Shown: positions 1-6,761 of the stretch, in pieces
How positions within the stretch are numbered: position 1 is the stretch's first letter
Layout of the letters: each line of letters begins with the position of its first letter
Assembly: GCA_012799265.1 (NCBI GenBank)
Contig: JAAZLP010000149.1
Span: 1-9,569, forward strand
DNA from: Phyllobacteriaceae bacterium
Lineage (GTDB): Bacteria; Pseudomonadota; Alphaproteobacteria; Rhizobiales; Devosiaceae
Direction of reading: 5' to 3'
Length of the DNA: 9,569 bases
The notes under the pieces: generated by a model
Told to the model about the DNA's origin: nothing
The model's input: the letters and a program-made list of their open reading frames with translations, nothing else
Database searches by the model: none
Made by a program: the position numbers and the translations under genes

Positions 1-1104
1 GTAGAGGAAGCCCTGACCGCCATGGCACAGGCCGCTCCGTCGGCAGCCAATGCTGGACCGGTGGAAGCCCCGATCAGCGACAGCCTCAAGATCGACGATC
101 TCAAGCTCGAACTTGGCTATGGCCTTCTGAGCCTCGTCAAGGAAGATGAGAACGGCACCGACAGGCTGACCGAGCAGATCAAGGCCCTGCGCCGCCAGCT
201 GGCGCTCGAACTGGGCTTCGTCATGCCGCCGGTCCGCATTCTCGACAACATGCAGCTCGAGCCCAACGACTACAAGGTTCGCATCAAGGAAGTCGAAGCT
301 GGGCACGGCACCATCTATGCCAATCAGCTCATGGTCATGGACCCCTATGGCAATCAGATCGACCTGCCGGGCCAGCACACGACCGAGCCGACATTCGGCC
401 TGCCGGCAACCTGGATCGAACCGGCCCTCCGTGACGAGGCGGAACTGCGTGGCCTTTCAATCATCGATCCCTCGACCGTCATTTCCACGCACCTGACAGA
501 AGTGCTCAAGGCCAATGTTTCGGACCTCCTGAGCTACGCCAATGTGCAGTCGCTGCTATCGGGCCTGCCCAAGGATCAGCAGAAGCTGGTCGAGGACATC
601 GTGCCCAGCCAGATCACCGTTTCGGGTCTGCAGCGCGTGCTGCAGTCGCTGCTTAACGAGCGCATCTCGATCCGCGACCTCTCGACAATTCTCGAAGGCG
701 TGGCCGAAATTGCTGGCTCCGGCCGTTCGGTGATGACCATCACCGAACATGTTCGCGCACGTCTCTCCCGCCAGATCTGTGCGGCCAATCTCGGCATGGA
801 CGGCACGCTGCCGCTCCTCACCCTTTCGCCGCAATGGGAGCGCGACTTCGCCGAAGCTATGCACGGAGAGGGCGAGGGACGGCATCTGGCGATGGCCCCC
901 AGCAAGCTGCAGCAGTTCATCGGCGCCGTGCAGACGGGCTATGAGCGCGCCGCCCAGCAGGGCGAGCTTCCGGTGCTGATCACTTCGCCCGGCATTCGCC
1001 CCCATGTCCGCTCGATCGTCGAACGCTTCCGGCCGCAAACTGTCGTCATGAGCCAGAACGAAGTTCACCCGCGCATACGGCTCAAGACCGTCGGCAGTAT
1101 CTGA
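1..1104 (+). CDS. flhA: Flagellar biosynthesis protein FlhA, C-terminal part (5' end outside window)
   Basis: FlhA is the inner-membrane export gate of the flagellar type III secretion system; its cytoplasmic domain docks chaperone-substrate complexes and switches export specificity. The frame is open from base 1, so the Met at 22 is internal and the gene starts upstream. The visible 367 residues cover the end of the linker and the whole FlhA-C domain: the IDDLKLELGYGLLSLV entry motif, then the central helical part with NERISIRDLSTILEG, then the conserved end with TSPGIRPHVRSIVERF and VMSQNEVHPRIRLKTVGSI. The N-terminal membrane region is missing only because of the window edge. The stop at 1102-1104 is followed by about 200 bp without a gene, so flhA appears to be the last gene of its transcription unit here. 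Recognition is from family motifs. The related InvA/LcrD secretion proteins are the alternative, but the C-terminal motif fits FlhA better. Confidence 0.95.
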   Translation, partial: VEEALTAMAQAAPSAANAGPVEAPISDSLKIDDLKLELGYGLLSLVKEDENGTDRLTEQIKALRRQLALELGFVMPPVRILDNMQLEPNDYKVRIKEVEAGHGTIYANQLMVMDPYGNQIDLPGQHTTEPTFGLPATWIEPALRDEAELRGLSIIDPSTVISTHLTEVLKANVSDLLSYANVQSLLSGLPKDQQKLVEDIVPSQITVSGLQRVLQSLLNERISIRDLSTILEGVAEIAGSGRSVMTITEHVRARLSRQICAANLGMDGTLPLLTLSPQWERDFAEAMHGEGEGRHLAMAPSKLQQFIGAVQTGYERAAQQGELPVLITSPGIRPHVRSIVERFRPQTVVMSQNEVHPRIRLKTVGSI

Positions 1105-1218
1105 ATTAACAGACTGAGCCCTCTACGAATCTTTCCGGTAGATAACTGAAGTTATGGATTTAACTTAGGGGCGGTATCGTATAGTTAATGTTTGCATAAA
1201 AGACCAAATGATCCCGCG

Positions 1219-1234
1219 TTAATACTGACCTAAC
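1219..1234 (+). promoter_or_regulatory. CtrA-box-like site (TTAA-N7-CTAAC)
   Basis: TTAA at 1219-1222 is followed by seven bases and CTAAC at 1230-1234. This matches eight of nine specified positions of the alphaproteobacterial CtrA consensus TTAA-N7-TTAAC. It lies about 75 bp upstream of the cyclase start and between a flagellar gene and a c-di-GMP gene, both plausible CtrA targets. Such a short motif can occur by chance in AT-richer DNA. Confidence 0.35.
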
Positions 1235-1270
1235 CGAATATCCATCCGAAATACGTGACCTCATAACCTG

Positions 1271-1279
1271 TGGTATAGT
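1271..1279 (+). promoter_or_regulatory. Extended -10 promoter element candidate for the cyclase gene
   Basis: TGG followed by TATAGT resembles an extended -10 (TGn-TATAAT, five of six core bases). It would place the transcription start near 1286 and give a short leader ending in the GGAGG at 1299-1303. The -35 region is poor, so the element is only a candidate. Confidence 0.35.
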
Positions 1280-1298
1280 GCTCGGATCATTCTGCTTC

Positions 1299-1303
1299 GG
1301 AGG
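1299..1303 (+). promoter_or_regulatory. Shine-Dalgarno GGAGG fixing a TTG start
   Basis: GGAGG lies five bases before TTG at 1309-1311. No ATG or GTG in this frame has a comparable site ahead of the first membrane helix, so the ribosome-binding site decides in favour of the rare TTG start. Confidence 0.7.
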
Positions 1304-1308
1304 CGTCG

Positions 1309-3185
1309 TTGGCAGACACGGACGGTTCAGCAAGACGCATGCGCATCCCGCTACGCATCTTCCTAAGCCTTGTGATCGTTGCCGCCCTCATGCCACCCCT
1401 GGTATTGCTGGCCATGGTGGTTGTCCGCACCGCCGAAAGCGACCGCGCAGCCGCCCATACGTCCCTTGTCGACAATGCCAAGGTCATCGCCTCGATGGTT
1501 CACGGCGCCATTGTTTCGGACGCCGAGGTGCTGGGCACGATCGGCGGTCATGTCAACGAGGGGTCGCTCGAGCACGCCAACGAACTTGAGCTCATTGGTG
1601 AACATTTCCGGGGCAATGCGGTCATTGTCTCCAATTCGCCGCCGACCCCGTCGCGTCCCGAATGGAGCGTTTCCAACCTTGTGGACATCCGACCCGGCGA
1701 ACGCGCCAATCTGGTTTTCACCGTTCCTTTGAATGAGGACACGGGTGATGTGCTTCAGGTGACGGCTGACAGCACGGCCGTTTCAAGCAAGATTTCTTTC
1801 GGCACCCTGCAGAACCAGATGCTGGTGGCACCCGCTCTGCCGCGGCAGCTGAAAACCTCGGCAAGCGCGTGCCGACCTGGGAAGCCCTGCTCGAGGTCGG
1901 CGCCTCTACCGGCAGCTTTAATGCAATTGCCTTTGACGGCACACCAATCAGCTTCGGCTTCTCTTCGATTGAAGGCACGCCCGGCTGGGTGGTGGTCGTT
2001 GGGGTTCCCCAAGCGATCCTCGATGCGCGCTGGCAAAACCCGCTGATCGCCTTTGGCTTTGGCGTACTTGTCGCTGTATTGGTAGCGATCATCCTCTCGT
2101 TTTTCATGGCGAGGCGCATTACGCGGCCCATCGAAGCCATGGTGGAACGTTCCGAGGCCATCGCCAGCGATGCCAAGGGAGCGCTACCGCCCGCACCGGA
2201 TACCATCGTCGGGGAACTGGAAACGCTCTATCAGGCGCAGCAGAACTCCCACACGCGCCTTGCCCAGCGCGCCGATGAACTGGCCCTTTCCTCCAAGCGC
2301 TACTATGCCATCGCCCGCGTCGGAGCCATGGTGACCTGGCGCGCGGACCGCCATGGCAATGTGCTGGAAATGGAAGGCTGGAATGAATTCACCGGCCAGA
2401 GCACGCAGGCCGCCCTGGGCCGGGGCTGGGTAGAGCGTGTCCATCCTGAGGATCTCCCCAATCTCACGCAAACCCTCGAGACCGCAGCGCGGGCAGGCAT
2501 CGCCACGGCTACCGCGGAAGTGCGGGTGCGCACCGACCTTTACGACTGGGTCTGGGTCAATTTCCGTGGCGCCATGATTACGGACGCCGAAGGGATGCCC
2601 GCCGAATGGATCGGGACGCTCGAGAACATCGATGATCGCAAGCGCCTGCAACTGCGCATCAGCCACATGGCCTATCACGATGCGCTGACGGGGCTCCCCA
2701 ATCGCATCCGGCTGGCCGAGCATTTCGAGGAGCTGTGGCAGCCGGACAATGCCGGGCAGAGCTGCGCCCTCCTCTATATCGACCTCGATATGTTCAAGCA
2801 GGCCAACGACACTTATGGGCATGCCACAGGCGATGCGCTGCTCCGCGAGGTCGCAGTCCGCCTTCAGAAGGTGTTGCGGCAGAATGATGTGGCAGCGCGC
2901 CTTGGCGGCGACGAATTCGCGGTGGTGCTAGTCGCCCTCGAAAATGTCGACTACTCGACTACGGTCGCGAGCCGCATCGTCAAGGCGCTCTCAGTGCCCT
3001 TCGAGATCGACGGCCATAGCGTGCAGATCGGCGCCAGCGTCGGCGTCGCGCCCTTCCTTGCCGGCGGCGTGTCGATAGAGCGGCTGCAGTTTGAGGCTGA
3101 CAGCGCGCTCTATCGGGCCAAGTCTGAGGGCCGTAACCGCTGGTCGTTCACGTCCACCAGTCAGGACGCGCAACAGCGCGCCTGA
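1309..3185 (+). pseudogene. Frameshifted membrane sensor diguanylate cyclase (dCache-like sensor, HAMP, PAS, GGDEF)
   Basis: An intact version would be a roughly 625-residue inner-membrane enzyme making c-di-GMP from two GTP. The 5' frame (TTG start at 1309, formally open to 2046) encodes a transmembrane helix at residues 15-39 and the start of a periplasmic sensor region. After about 1839 that frame loses sense. The protein continues in the frame that reads AAAENLGKRVPTWEALLEVG from 1842 onward, and that frame is blocked upstream by a stop at 1767-1769. Adding one base near 1840 joins the halves as PALP-AAAENL. The 3' part encodes the sensor end (GWVVVVGVPQ, typical of dCache domains), a second membrane helix, HAMP (ARRITRPIEAM), a PAS domain and GGDEF. 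No EAL domain follows. A real one-base deletion and a sequencing error look equally possible; the otherwise well-preserved motifs argue that any mutation is recent. Confidence 0.8.
1869..3185 (+). CDS. Catalytic-side fragment of the diguanylate cyclase (TM-HAMP-PAS-GGDEF)
   Basis: This is the 3' reading frame of the broken cyclase, shown separately because it keeps every catalytic feature. From the GTG at 1869 it has 438 residues: a membrane helix at about 58-80, HAMP directly after, a PAS_3-like domain at about 150-255 (WVERVHPEDLPNL, the PxW-type WIGTLENIDDRK end), then the GGDEF domain. That domain shows DALTGLPNR, the metal- and GTP-binding IDLDMFKQANDTYGHATGD, and GGDEF at 2904-2918. RQND at 2877-2888 lies exactly five residues before GGDEF and fits the RxxD product-inhibition I-site. 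No Shine-Dalgarno precedes the GTG, so independent translation is doubtful. If it were translated alone it would lack the first helix and most of the sensor. Confidence 0.75.
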   Translation: MPTWEALLEVGASTGSFNAIAFDGTPISFGFSSIEGTPGWVVVVGVPQAILDARWQNPLIAFGFGVLVAVLVAIILSFFMARRITRPIEAMVERSEAIASDAKGALPPAPDTIVGELETLYQAQQNSHTRLAQRADELALSSKRYYAIARVGAMVTWRADRHGNVLEMEGWNEFTGQSTQAALGRGWVERVHPEDLPNLTQTLETAARAGIATATAEVRVRTDLYDWVWVNFRGAMITDAEGMPAEWIGTLENIDDRKRLQLRISHMAYHDALTGLPNRIRLAEHFEELWQPDNAGQSCALLYIDLDMFKQANDTYGHATGDALLREVAVRLQKVLRQNDVAARLGGDEFAVVLVALENVDYSTTVASRIVKALSVPFEIDGHSVQIGASVGVAPFLAGGVSIERLQFEADSALYRAKSEGRNRWSFTSTSQDAQQRA

Positions 3186-3191
3186 GACGGA

Positions 3192-3395
3192 TCAACTGAG
3201 CCGGCCGGGCACTGCGGGCGGCAGGTCGAGCACAGCGGCTTCGGCGGACGTATCCACCTCGTTTTCCTCGGCCAGTTCGCGCTCCGCATCAAACCAGAAC
3301 TCCTGCTCGCGTCCTTCCGGTTGCCCGGCCTGATCCCACAGCTGATAGGCGCGCTCGCGTACCTTGGCCGTGTCGATATTCGTATTGATCGCCAT
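3192..3395 (-). CDS. DUF2934-like small protein
   Basis: This 67-residue, probably cytoplasmic protein carries the pattern RERAYQLWDQAGQPEGREQE followed by FWFDAERELAEE. That is the hallmark of the short DUF2934 family common in rhizobia and relatives; its function is not known. The start is set at the ATG at 3393-3395 (MAINTNI) because a GGAGG lies nine bases upstream. A start ten codons earlier at 3425 has no such site and would add a basic, unrelated leader. The gene ends six bases after the cyclase stop (convergent) and is divergent from the metallopeptidase, with about 107 bp between the two starts. The tail after residue 50 (rich in A, V, P) looks unstructured. Confidence 0.8.
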   Translation of the reverse strand: MAINTNIDTAKVRERAYQLWDQAGQPEGREQEFWFDAERELAEENEVDTSAEAAVLDLPPAVPGRLS

Positions 3396-3502
3396 CTTCG
3401 CATTCCTCCGCAAATGCGCGACCAACGCATGGCCACCATGCCGGTTGCAGCGGGAACGCCCGCTTCAGCCGCGCATTTCACGCAGAGCCTGGGGACTTCC
3501 TG
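3396..3502. promoter_or_regulatory. Shared intergenic region between DUF2934 gene and metallopeptidase
   Basis: This 107-bp divergent spacer must hold the promoters for both flanking genes. Apart from the GGAGG for the minus-strand gene and GGGGA at 3491-3495 (seven bases before the plus-strand ATG), I see no convincing -35/-10 pair or repeat. Confidence 0.4.
3405..3409 (-). promoter_or_regulatory. Shine-Dalgarno GGAGG deciding the DUF2934 gene start
   Basis: On the minus strand GGAGG is followed by nine bases and ATG at 3395. It lies downstream of the alternative ATG at 3425 and so supports the shorter protein. Confidence 0.65.
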
Positions 3503-4555
3503 ATGAAGCTTTTTTCCTGCGACCACTGCGGCAACACGATCTATTTTGAAAATGCGGTTTGCGAGCGCTGCGGCCACGCCCTGGGTTATGTGCCGGAGCA
3601 CAACGCCCTTGTTTCGCTTGAACCGTCGGAAAGCAGCTTCCGCAGCCCCGCCCTCAACCAGTTCTATCGCTATTGTGCCAATTCAGCCGAAGGCGCCTGC
3701 AACTGGCTGGTCCCGGCCACGAGCGACGATCTCTATTGCGCCGGCTGCCGCCACAACGAAACCATACCGCCCTTGGGCGATGCAACCAATCTCATCCATT
3801 GGCAGACGATCGAACGCGCGAAAAAACGGCTCTTCTACTCGCTTCTGAGGCTTGAACTGCCGCTCGAGACGCGGATCGAAAACCCAGCGCATGGGCTGGC
3901 CTTCCGCTTTCTCGTAGACGCCCCCGACAAGACGGTCATGACCGGGCACGAGGATGGGATCATCACCATTGCCCTTGCCGAAGCCGATGACGCAGAGCGC
4001 GAGCGCCGCAAAGTGAATATGGGAGAGCCCTACCGCACCCTGCTCGGCCATTTCCGCCATGAAATCGGTCACCACTATTGGGACCTCCTGGTCGATGGCC
4101 AGCCAAGCCACGCGCGGTTTCGCGAACTCTTTGGCGACGAGAGCCGGGATTACGGCGCCGCCCTCCAGAGCTACTACGCAAACGGTGCTCCGAACGGCTG
4201 GTACCACAACCATATCAGCGCCTATGCCACCGCCCACCCATGGGAGGATTTCGCCGAAACCTTCGCGCATTATCTGCATATAGTCGACACGGTGGAGATG
4301 GCGGCAGCGTTCGGTGTCCGCGCCCGCCCGGCCACTCAGGATGAAAGCCTGACCATTCCAGCGGTCGCCCTCGACCCATATCGCGAGCTCGACATCGGGC
4401 GGATCATCGACAACTGGATACCCCTCTCCAGCCTCCTCAATAATCTCAATCGCGCTGTCGGCCAGCCAGATGCCTATCCCTTCATTCTGACGTCCGCCGT
4501 GGTCGAGAAGCTGGGCTTTATCAACGACCTCGTGCACCAGGGCAGCGCCCAATAA
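3503..4555 (+). CDS. Putative zinc-binding metallopeptidase with N-terminal zinc ribbon
   Basis: This 350-residue protein fits the COG4307 / Zn_peptidase_2 group of uncharacterised predicted zinc peptidases. The N-terminus has a zinc-ribbon pair, C6-x2-C9 and C20-x2-C23. Two further cysteine clusters follow within the first 90 residues (YCANSAEGAC, then YCAGC). The catalytic signature HEIGHHYWD begins at residue 186: the two His of HEIGH would bind zinc and the Glu act as general base. A downstream acidic motif, HPWEDFAETFAHYLH, probably supplies the remaining ligand. There is no signal peptide or membrane segment, so the protein is probably cytoplasmic. The ATG at 3503 follows GGGGA by seven bases. 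The substrate is unknown; the family name rests on motifs, not on experiment. The gene converges on rpoH, and its stop codon abuts that gene's terminator. Confidence 0.85.
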   Translation: MKLFSCDHCGNTIYFENAVCERCGHALGYVPEHNALVSLEPSESSFRSPALNQFYRYCANSAEGACNWLVPATSDDLYCAGCRHNETIPPLGDATNLIHWQTIERAKKRLFYSLLRLELPLETRIENPAHGLAFRFLVDAPDKTVMTGHEDGIITIALAEADDAERERRKVNMGEPYRTLLGHFRHEIGHHYWDLLVDGQPSHARFRELFGDESRDYGAALQSYYANGAPNGWYHNHISAYATAHPWEDFAETFAHYLHIVDTVEMAAAFGVRARPATQDESLTIPAVALDPYRELDIGRIIDNWIPLSSLLNNLNRAVGQPDAYPFILTSAVVEKLGFINDLVHQGSAQ

Positions 4556-4583
4556 AAAACGCCCCGGCTTTTAACCGGGGCGT
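4554..4583 (-). terminator. Rho-independent terminator of rpoH
   Basis: A nine-base perfect stem (4559-4567 with 4575-4583, core GCCCCGG/CCGGGGC) closes a seven-base loop. On the minus strand the stem runs into six T at 4554-4559, the classic layout for a transcript arriving from rpoH. On the plus strand the hairpin is followed by only two T, so it should act mainly on the minus strand. The T-tract overlaps the TAA stop (4553-4555) of the convergent metallopeptidase gene. Confidence 0.9.
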
Positions 4584-4604
4584 TGAATGTTCATGTGGTC
4601 GGGA

Positions 4605-5471
4605 TCAGGCGCCAGCGGCCTGACGGACGGCATCCTGGACCTTCTCAAAGGCCCGGACCTCGATCTGACGGATGCGTTCACGGCTGACGTCATATTGCTG
4701 GGCCAGTTCCTCGAGGGTCGAGGGATTGTCCTGCAACCGGCGGGCCTGGAAGATCGCCCGCTCGCGCTCGTTGAGCACGTCCATGGCGCTGTTCAGCATG
4801 CCCATGCGTTCGGAAAACTCTTCCGTTTCGCCGAGCGCGGTCTCCTGATCCGGCGTGTCATCGACCAGCCAATCTTGCCATTCGGACGAACCTTCGTCAG
4901 CGCGCATGGGCGAATTGAGCGAGGCGTCACCCGACAGACGGGCATTCATCGAGACAACGTCTTCTTCCGTCACGTTGAGCGTCGTCGCGATCTGCTTGAT
5001 CTGGTCCGGATGCAGCGAGCCGTCATCCAGCGCCGCAATCTGGCCCTTCACCCTGCGCAGGTTGAAGAACAGACGCTTCTGGGCTGCGGTGGTACCGATC
5101 TTCACCAGGCTCCACGAGCGCAGCACATATTCCTGAATGGCAGCACGGATCCACCACATCGCATAGGTCGCGAGGCGGAAACCTTTTTCTGGCTCAAACC
5201 GCTTCACCGCGTGCATGAGGCCGACATTGCCCTCGGAAATGACTTCCGAGATCGGCAACCCATAGCCGCGATAGCCCATGGCGATCTTGGCGACCAGACG
5301 CAGATGGCTTGTGATCAGCTTCTGCGCCGCGCCGGGATCTTCATGTTCCTTGTAGCGCTTTGCCAGCATGTATTCTTCATCCGGTTCCAGCATCGGGAAT
5401 TTGCGGATTTCCTGAAGATAACGACTGAGTCCCCCCTCGGACGAGAGGACCGGCAAATTGGACTGGGCCAT
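4605..5471 (-). CDS. rpoH: RNA polymerase sigma-32 factor RpoH (heat-shock sigma)
   Basis: This 288-residue alternative sigma factor directs RNA polymerase to heat-shock promoters (chaperones, proteases). Region 2 is complete, with HLRLVAKIAMGYRGYGLP, SEGNVGLMHAVKRFEPEKGF and the -10 recognition helix ATYAMWWIRAAIQEYVLRSW. The RpoH box QKRLFFNLR at residues 131-139 separates it from RpoD and RpoS. Region 4.2 carries the -35 helix-turn-helix (TLEELAQQYDVSRERIRQIE, near 252-271). The ATG at 5471 was chosen because relatives begin close to this point and GGGGG lies seven bases upstream; a GTG start at 5519 would add 16 residues atypical of the family. The gene is downstream of rluD but separated by a terminator and its own promoter region. 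Many alphaproteobacteria have two rpoH genes; which copy this is cannot be told here. Confidence 0.95.
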   Translation of the reverse strand: MAQSNLPVLSSEGGLSRYLQEIRKFPMLEPDEEYMLAKRYKEHEDPGAAQKLITSHLRLVAKIAMGYRGYGLPISEVISEGNVGLMHAVKRFEPEKGFRLATYAMWWIRAAIQEYVLRSWSLVKIGTTAAQKRLFFNLRRVKGQIAALDDGSLHPDQIKQIATTLNVTEEDVVSMNARLSGDASLNSPMRADEGSSEWQDWLVDDTPDQETALGETEEFSERMGMLNSAMDVLNERERAIFQARRLQDNPSTLEELAQQYDVSRERIRQIEVRAFEKVQDAVRQAAGA

Positions 5472-5551
5472 GTACGCACCCCCTTCTTTATCCCCCGCAT
5501 CGCGCGGGCGGAACGCCACTCCCTGTCCTTACGGCACAAGGCTGACGATGG

Positions 5552-5581
5552 ATCATATAGGCTGATCTTTGGCGATTCTAA
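5552..5581 (-). promoter_or_regulatory. Candidate rpoH housekeeping promoter
   Basis: On the minus strand TTAGAA (5576-5581) and TATGAT (5552-5557, five of six bases of TATAAT) are separated by 18 bases. The -35 is weak. The position, about 80 bases upstream of the rpoH ATG, is reasonable. Confidence 0.35.
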
Positions 5582-5658
5582 GAGGCCAAGGTGACAAAAC
5601 GTGAGAGAGGCCAATCAGTTCCGCCCAAAGTCAGACTGTTTCATCGGCATATTACGAT

Positions 5659-5688
5659 AAAACGCTTCATCGTACAAACACGATGAAG
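5659..5688 (-). terminator. Probable terminator after rluD
   Basis: A nine-base perfect inverted repeat (5665-5673 with 5680-5688, CTTCATCGT/ACGATGAAG) closes a six-base loop. On the minus strand it is followed by CG and then TTTTAT. It lies about 33 bases past the rluD stop. The stem is only moderately GC-rich and the T-run is short, so read-through into rpoH is possible. Confidence 0.6.
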
Positions 5689-5720
5689 TGAGAGCAGGCT
5701 TGCGTCTTGTTCAGAGCAGC

Positions 5721-6761
5721 TCAGCAGGCGCCAGCGCGGTCATACTCGTCAAGCACGTCCTGCAGTTCCTGAAGATCATCAGGCAGATCAGCCTCGAACA
5801 TCATCTCTTCCCCGGTCGCTGGGTGTTCAAAACCCAATTCGGCCGCATGCAGCGCCTGACGTCCCAAGCCTCGCACGATGTCGGCCAGTTCTTCGGGAAG
5901 CTTGTTCACCTTGGTAGCAAAGCCCGGCGCATAGAGCTGATCGGCGACAAGCGGATGCCCGATATGGGCCATATGAACGCGGATCTGATGCGTGCGGCCC
6001 GTTTCGAGCTGGCACTGGATGCGGGTAATATCCCAGCCTTCGCCGCCATAACGCGCCTCCACCGCATAATGGGTGATGGCCTCGCGGCCGCTTTTCAGCA
6101 CCGTCTGCTTGAGGCGATTGCCCGGATCGCGGCCCAGCGGCGCATCGACGGTGCCCATGCCGGACTGCGTGGCGCCCCAGGCAAAGGCGATATAGGCGCG
6201 ATGCAGCGGTCCCGTACGGCCGTGGTCGGCAAACTGCTCGGAGAGATGGCGATGCGCCTGCTCGGTCTTGGCCGCCACCATGACACCCGACGTATCCTTG
6301 TCGAGGCGGTGGACAATCCCGGGTCGCTTGACCCCGCCAATGCCCTTAAGACTCTCCCCACAGTGGAAGATCAGCGCATTGACCAGCGTGCCCGAGGGCG
6401 AACCGGGCGCGGGATGCACCACCATGCCCACAGGCTTGTTGACCACGATGAGGTGCTCGTCCTCGAACAGGATATCGAGCGAAATGTCTTCCGGCTGCGG
6501 ATCGGGATCTTCCGGCGGTGGGGCAAGAAGGACGATTGTCTCACCGGCCTTGAGTCGGTAATTGGGTTGGGCAACCGGCTTGCCGTCAATGCTGACGGCG
6601 CCGGACAGGATCAGGTCCTTGATGCGGCTACGACTAACCACGTCATGCGCCTTGGCCAGAACCGCGTCGAGTCGGCCCCCGGCCATTGTCTCGTCGACCG
6701 CAACCTCAACGGGCTCGCCCGCCAAATCGTCGATCAACTCGAAATCGGTGTCTTCCGCCAT
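5721..6761 (-). CDS. rluD: RluD-type 23S rRNA pseudouridine synthase
   Basis: This cytoplasmic enzyme converts uridines to pseudouridine. RluD acts on helix 69 of 23S rRNA (U1911, U1915, U1917 in E. coli), which supports ribosome assembly and subunit joining. The 346-residue protein has an N-terminal S4 RNA-binding domain at about 25-80 (GGRLDAVLAKAHDVVSRSR, SGAVSIDGK) and then the RluA-family catalytic domain. Its signature HRLDKDTSG begins at residue 151 with the nucleophilic Asp at 154. LETGRTHQIRVHMAHIGHPL is also diagnostic. The ATG at 6761 is preceded by AGGA at six bases; an upstream extension to 6881 would encode an unrelated leader overlapping the divergent gene. Closely related RluA or RluC are possible, but the S4 domain and length favour RluD. 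The start codon overlaps that of the divergent DUF6476-like gene. Confidence 0.92.
   Translation of the reverse strand: MAEDTDFELIDDLAGEPVEVAVDETMAGGRLDAVLAKAHDVVSRSRIKDLILSGAVSIDGKPVAQPNYRLKAGETIVLLAPPPEDPDPQPEDISLDILFEDEHLIVVNKPVGMVVHPAPGSPSGTLVNALIFHCGESLKGIGGVKRPGIVHRLDKDTSGVMVAAKTEQAHRHLSEQFADHGRTGPLHRAYIAFAWGATQSGMGTVDAPLGRDPGNRLKQTVLKSGREAITHYAVEARYGGEGWDITRIQCQLETGRTHQIRVHMAHIGHPLVADQLYAPGFATKVNKLPEELADIVRGLGRQALHAAELGFEHPATGEEMMFEADLPDDLQELQDVLDEYDRAGAC

Larger units (their letters stand above)
1105..1308 (+). promoter_or_regulatory. Intergenic regulatory region upstream of the diguanylate cyclase
   Basis: This 204-bp stretch is visibly richer in A/T than its flanks and holds no gene. 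It contains an imperfect CtrA-like element (TTAA-N7-ATAA) at 1185-1199 and a better one (TTAA-N7-CTAAC) at 1219-1234. It also has a short dyad, ATAACT-GA-AGTTAT, at 1142-1155. An extended -10 candidate, TGG-TATAGT, lies at 1271-1279, about 30 bases before the cyclase start. No good -35 hexamer sits 16-18 bases upstream of that -10. I see no convincing rho-independent terminator for flhA in this region. The assignments are pattern matches by eye. Confidence 0.45.
5472..5720 (-). promoter_or_regulatory. rpoH upstream region
   Basis: This 249-bp stretch separates rluD from rpoH and holds no gene. It contains the rluD terminator hairpin (5659-5688), a promoter candidate at 5552-5581, and two copies of AGAGGCCAA (plus-strand reading, 5581-5589 and 5606-5614). 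A transcript from the candidate promoter would have a leader of about 75 bases. I see no clear ROSE-type thermometer, and no good match to a sigma-32 promoter. Confidence 0.5.

Noticed and set aside
1142..1155. ATAACT-GA-AGTTAT dyad as a terminator of flhA
   Set aside because: The stem is short and AT-only with a two-base loop, and no T-run follows.
1848..1858. Programmed -1 frameshift at the AAAA run in the cyclase gene
   Set aside because: The heptamer does not follow the X-XXY-YYZ slippery pattern, and the smooth join of the two frames lies a few codons earlier. A deletion or read error fits better.
3683..4552. 289-codon open frame on the minus strand opposite the metallopeptidase
   Set aside because: No ribosome-binding site or recognisable domain is seen; the opposite frame carries the HEIGH and CxxC motifs.
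4587..5594. 335-codon open frame on the plus strand opposite rpoH
   Set aside because: It mirrors the rpoH codons, shows no family motif, and starts inside the rpoH terminator region; the RpoH protein on the minus strand is unmistakable.
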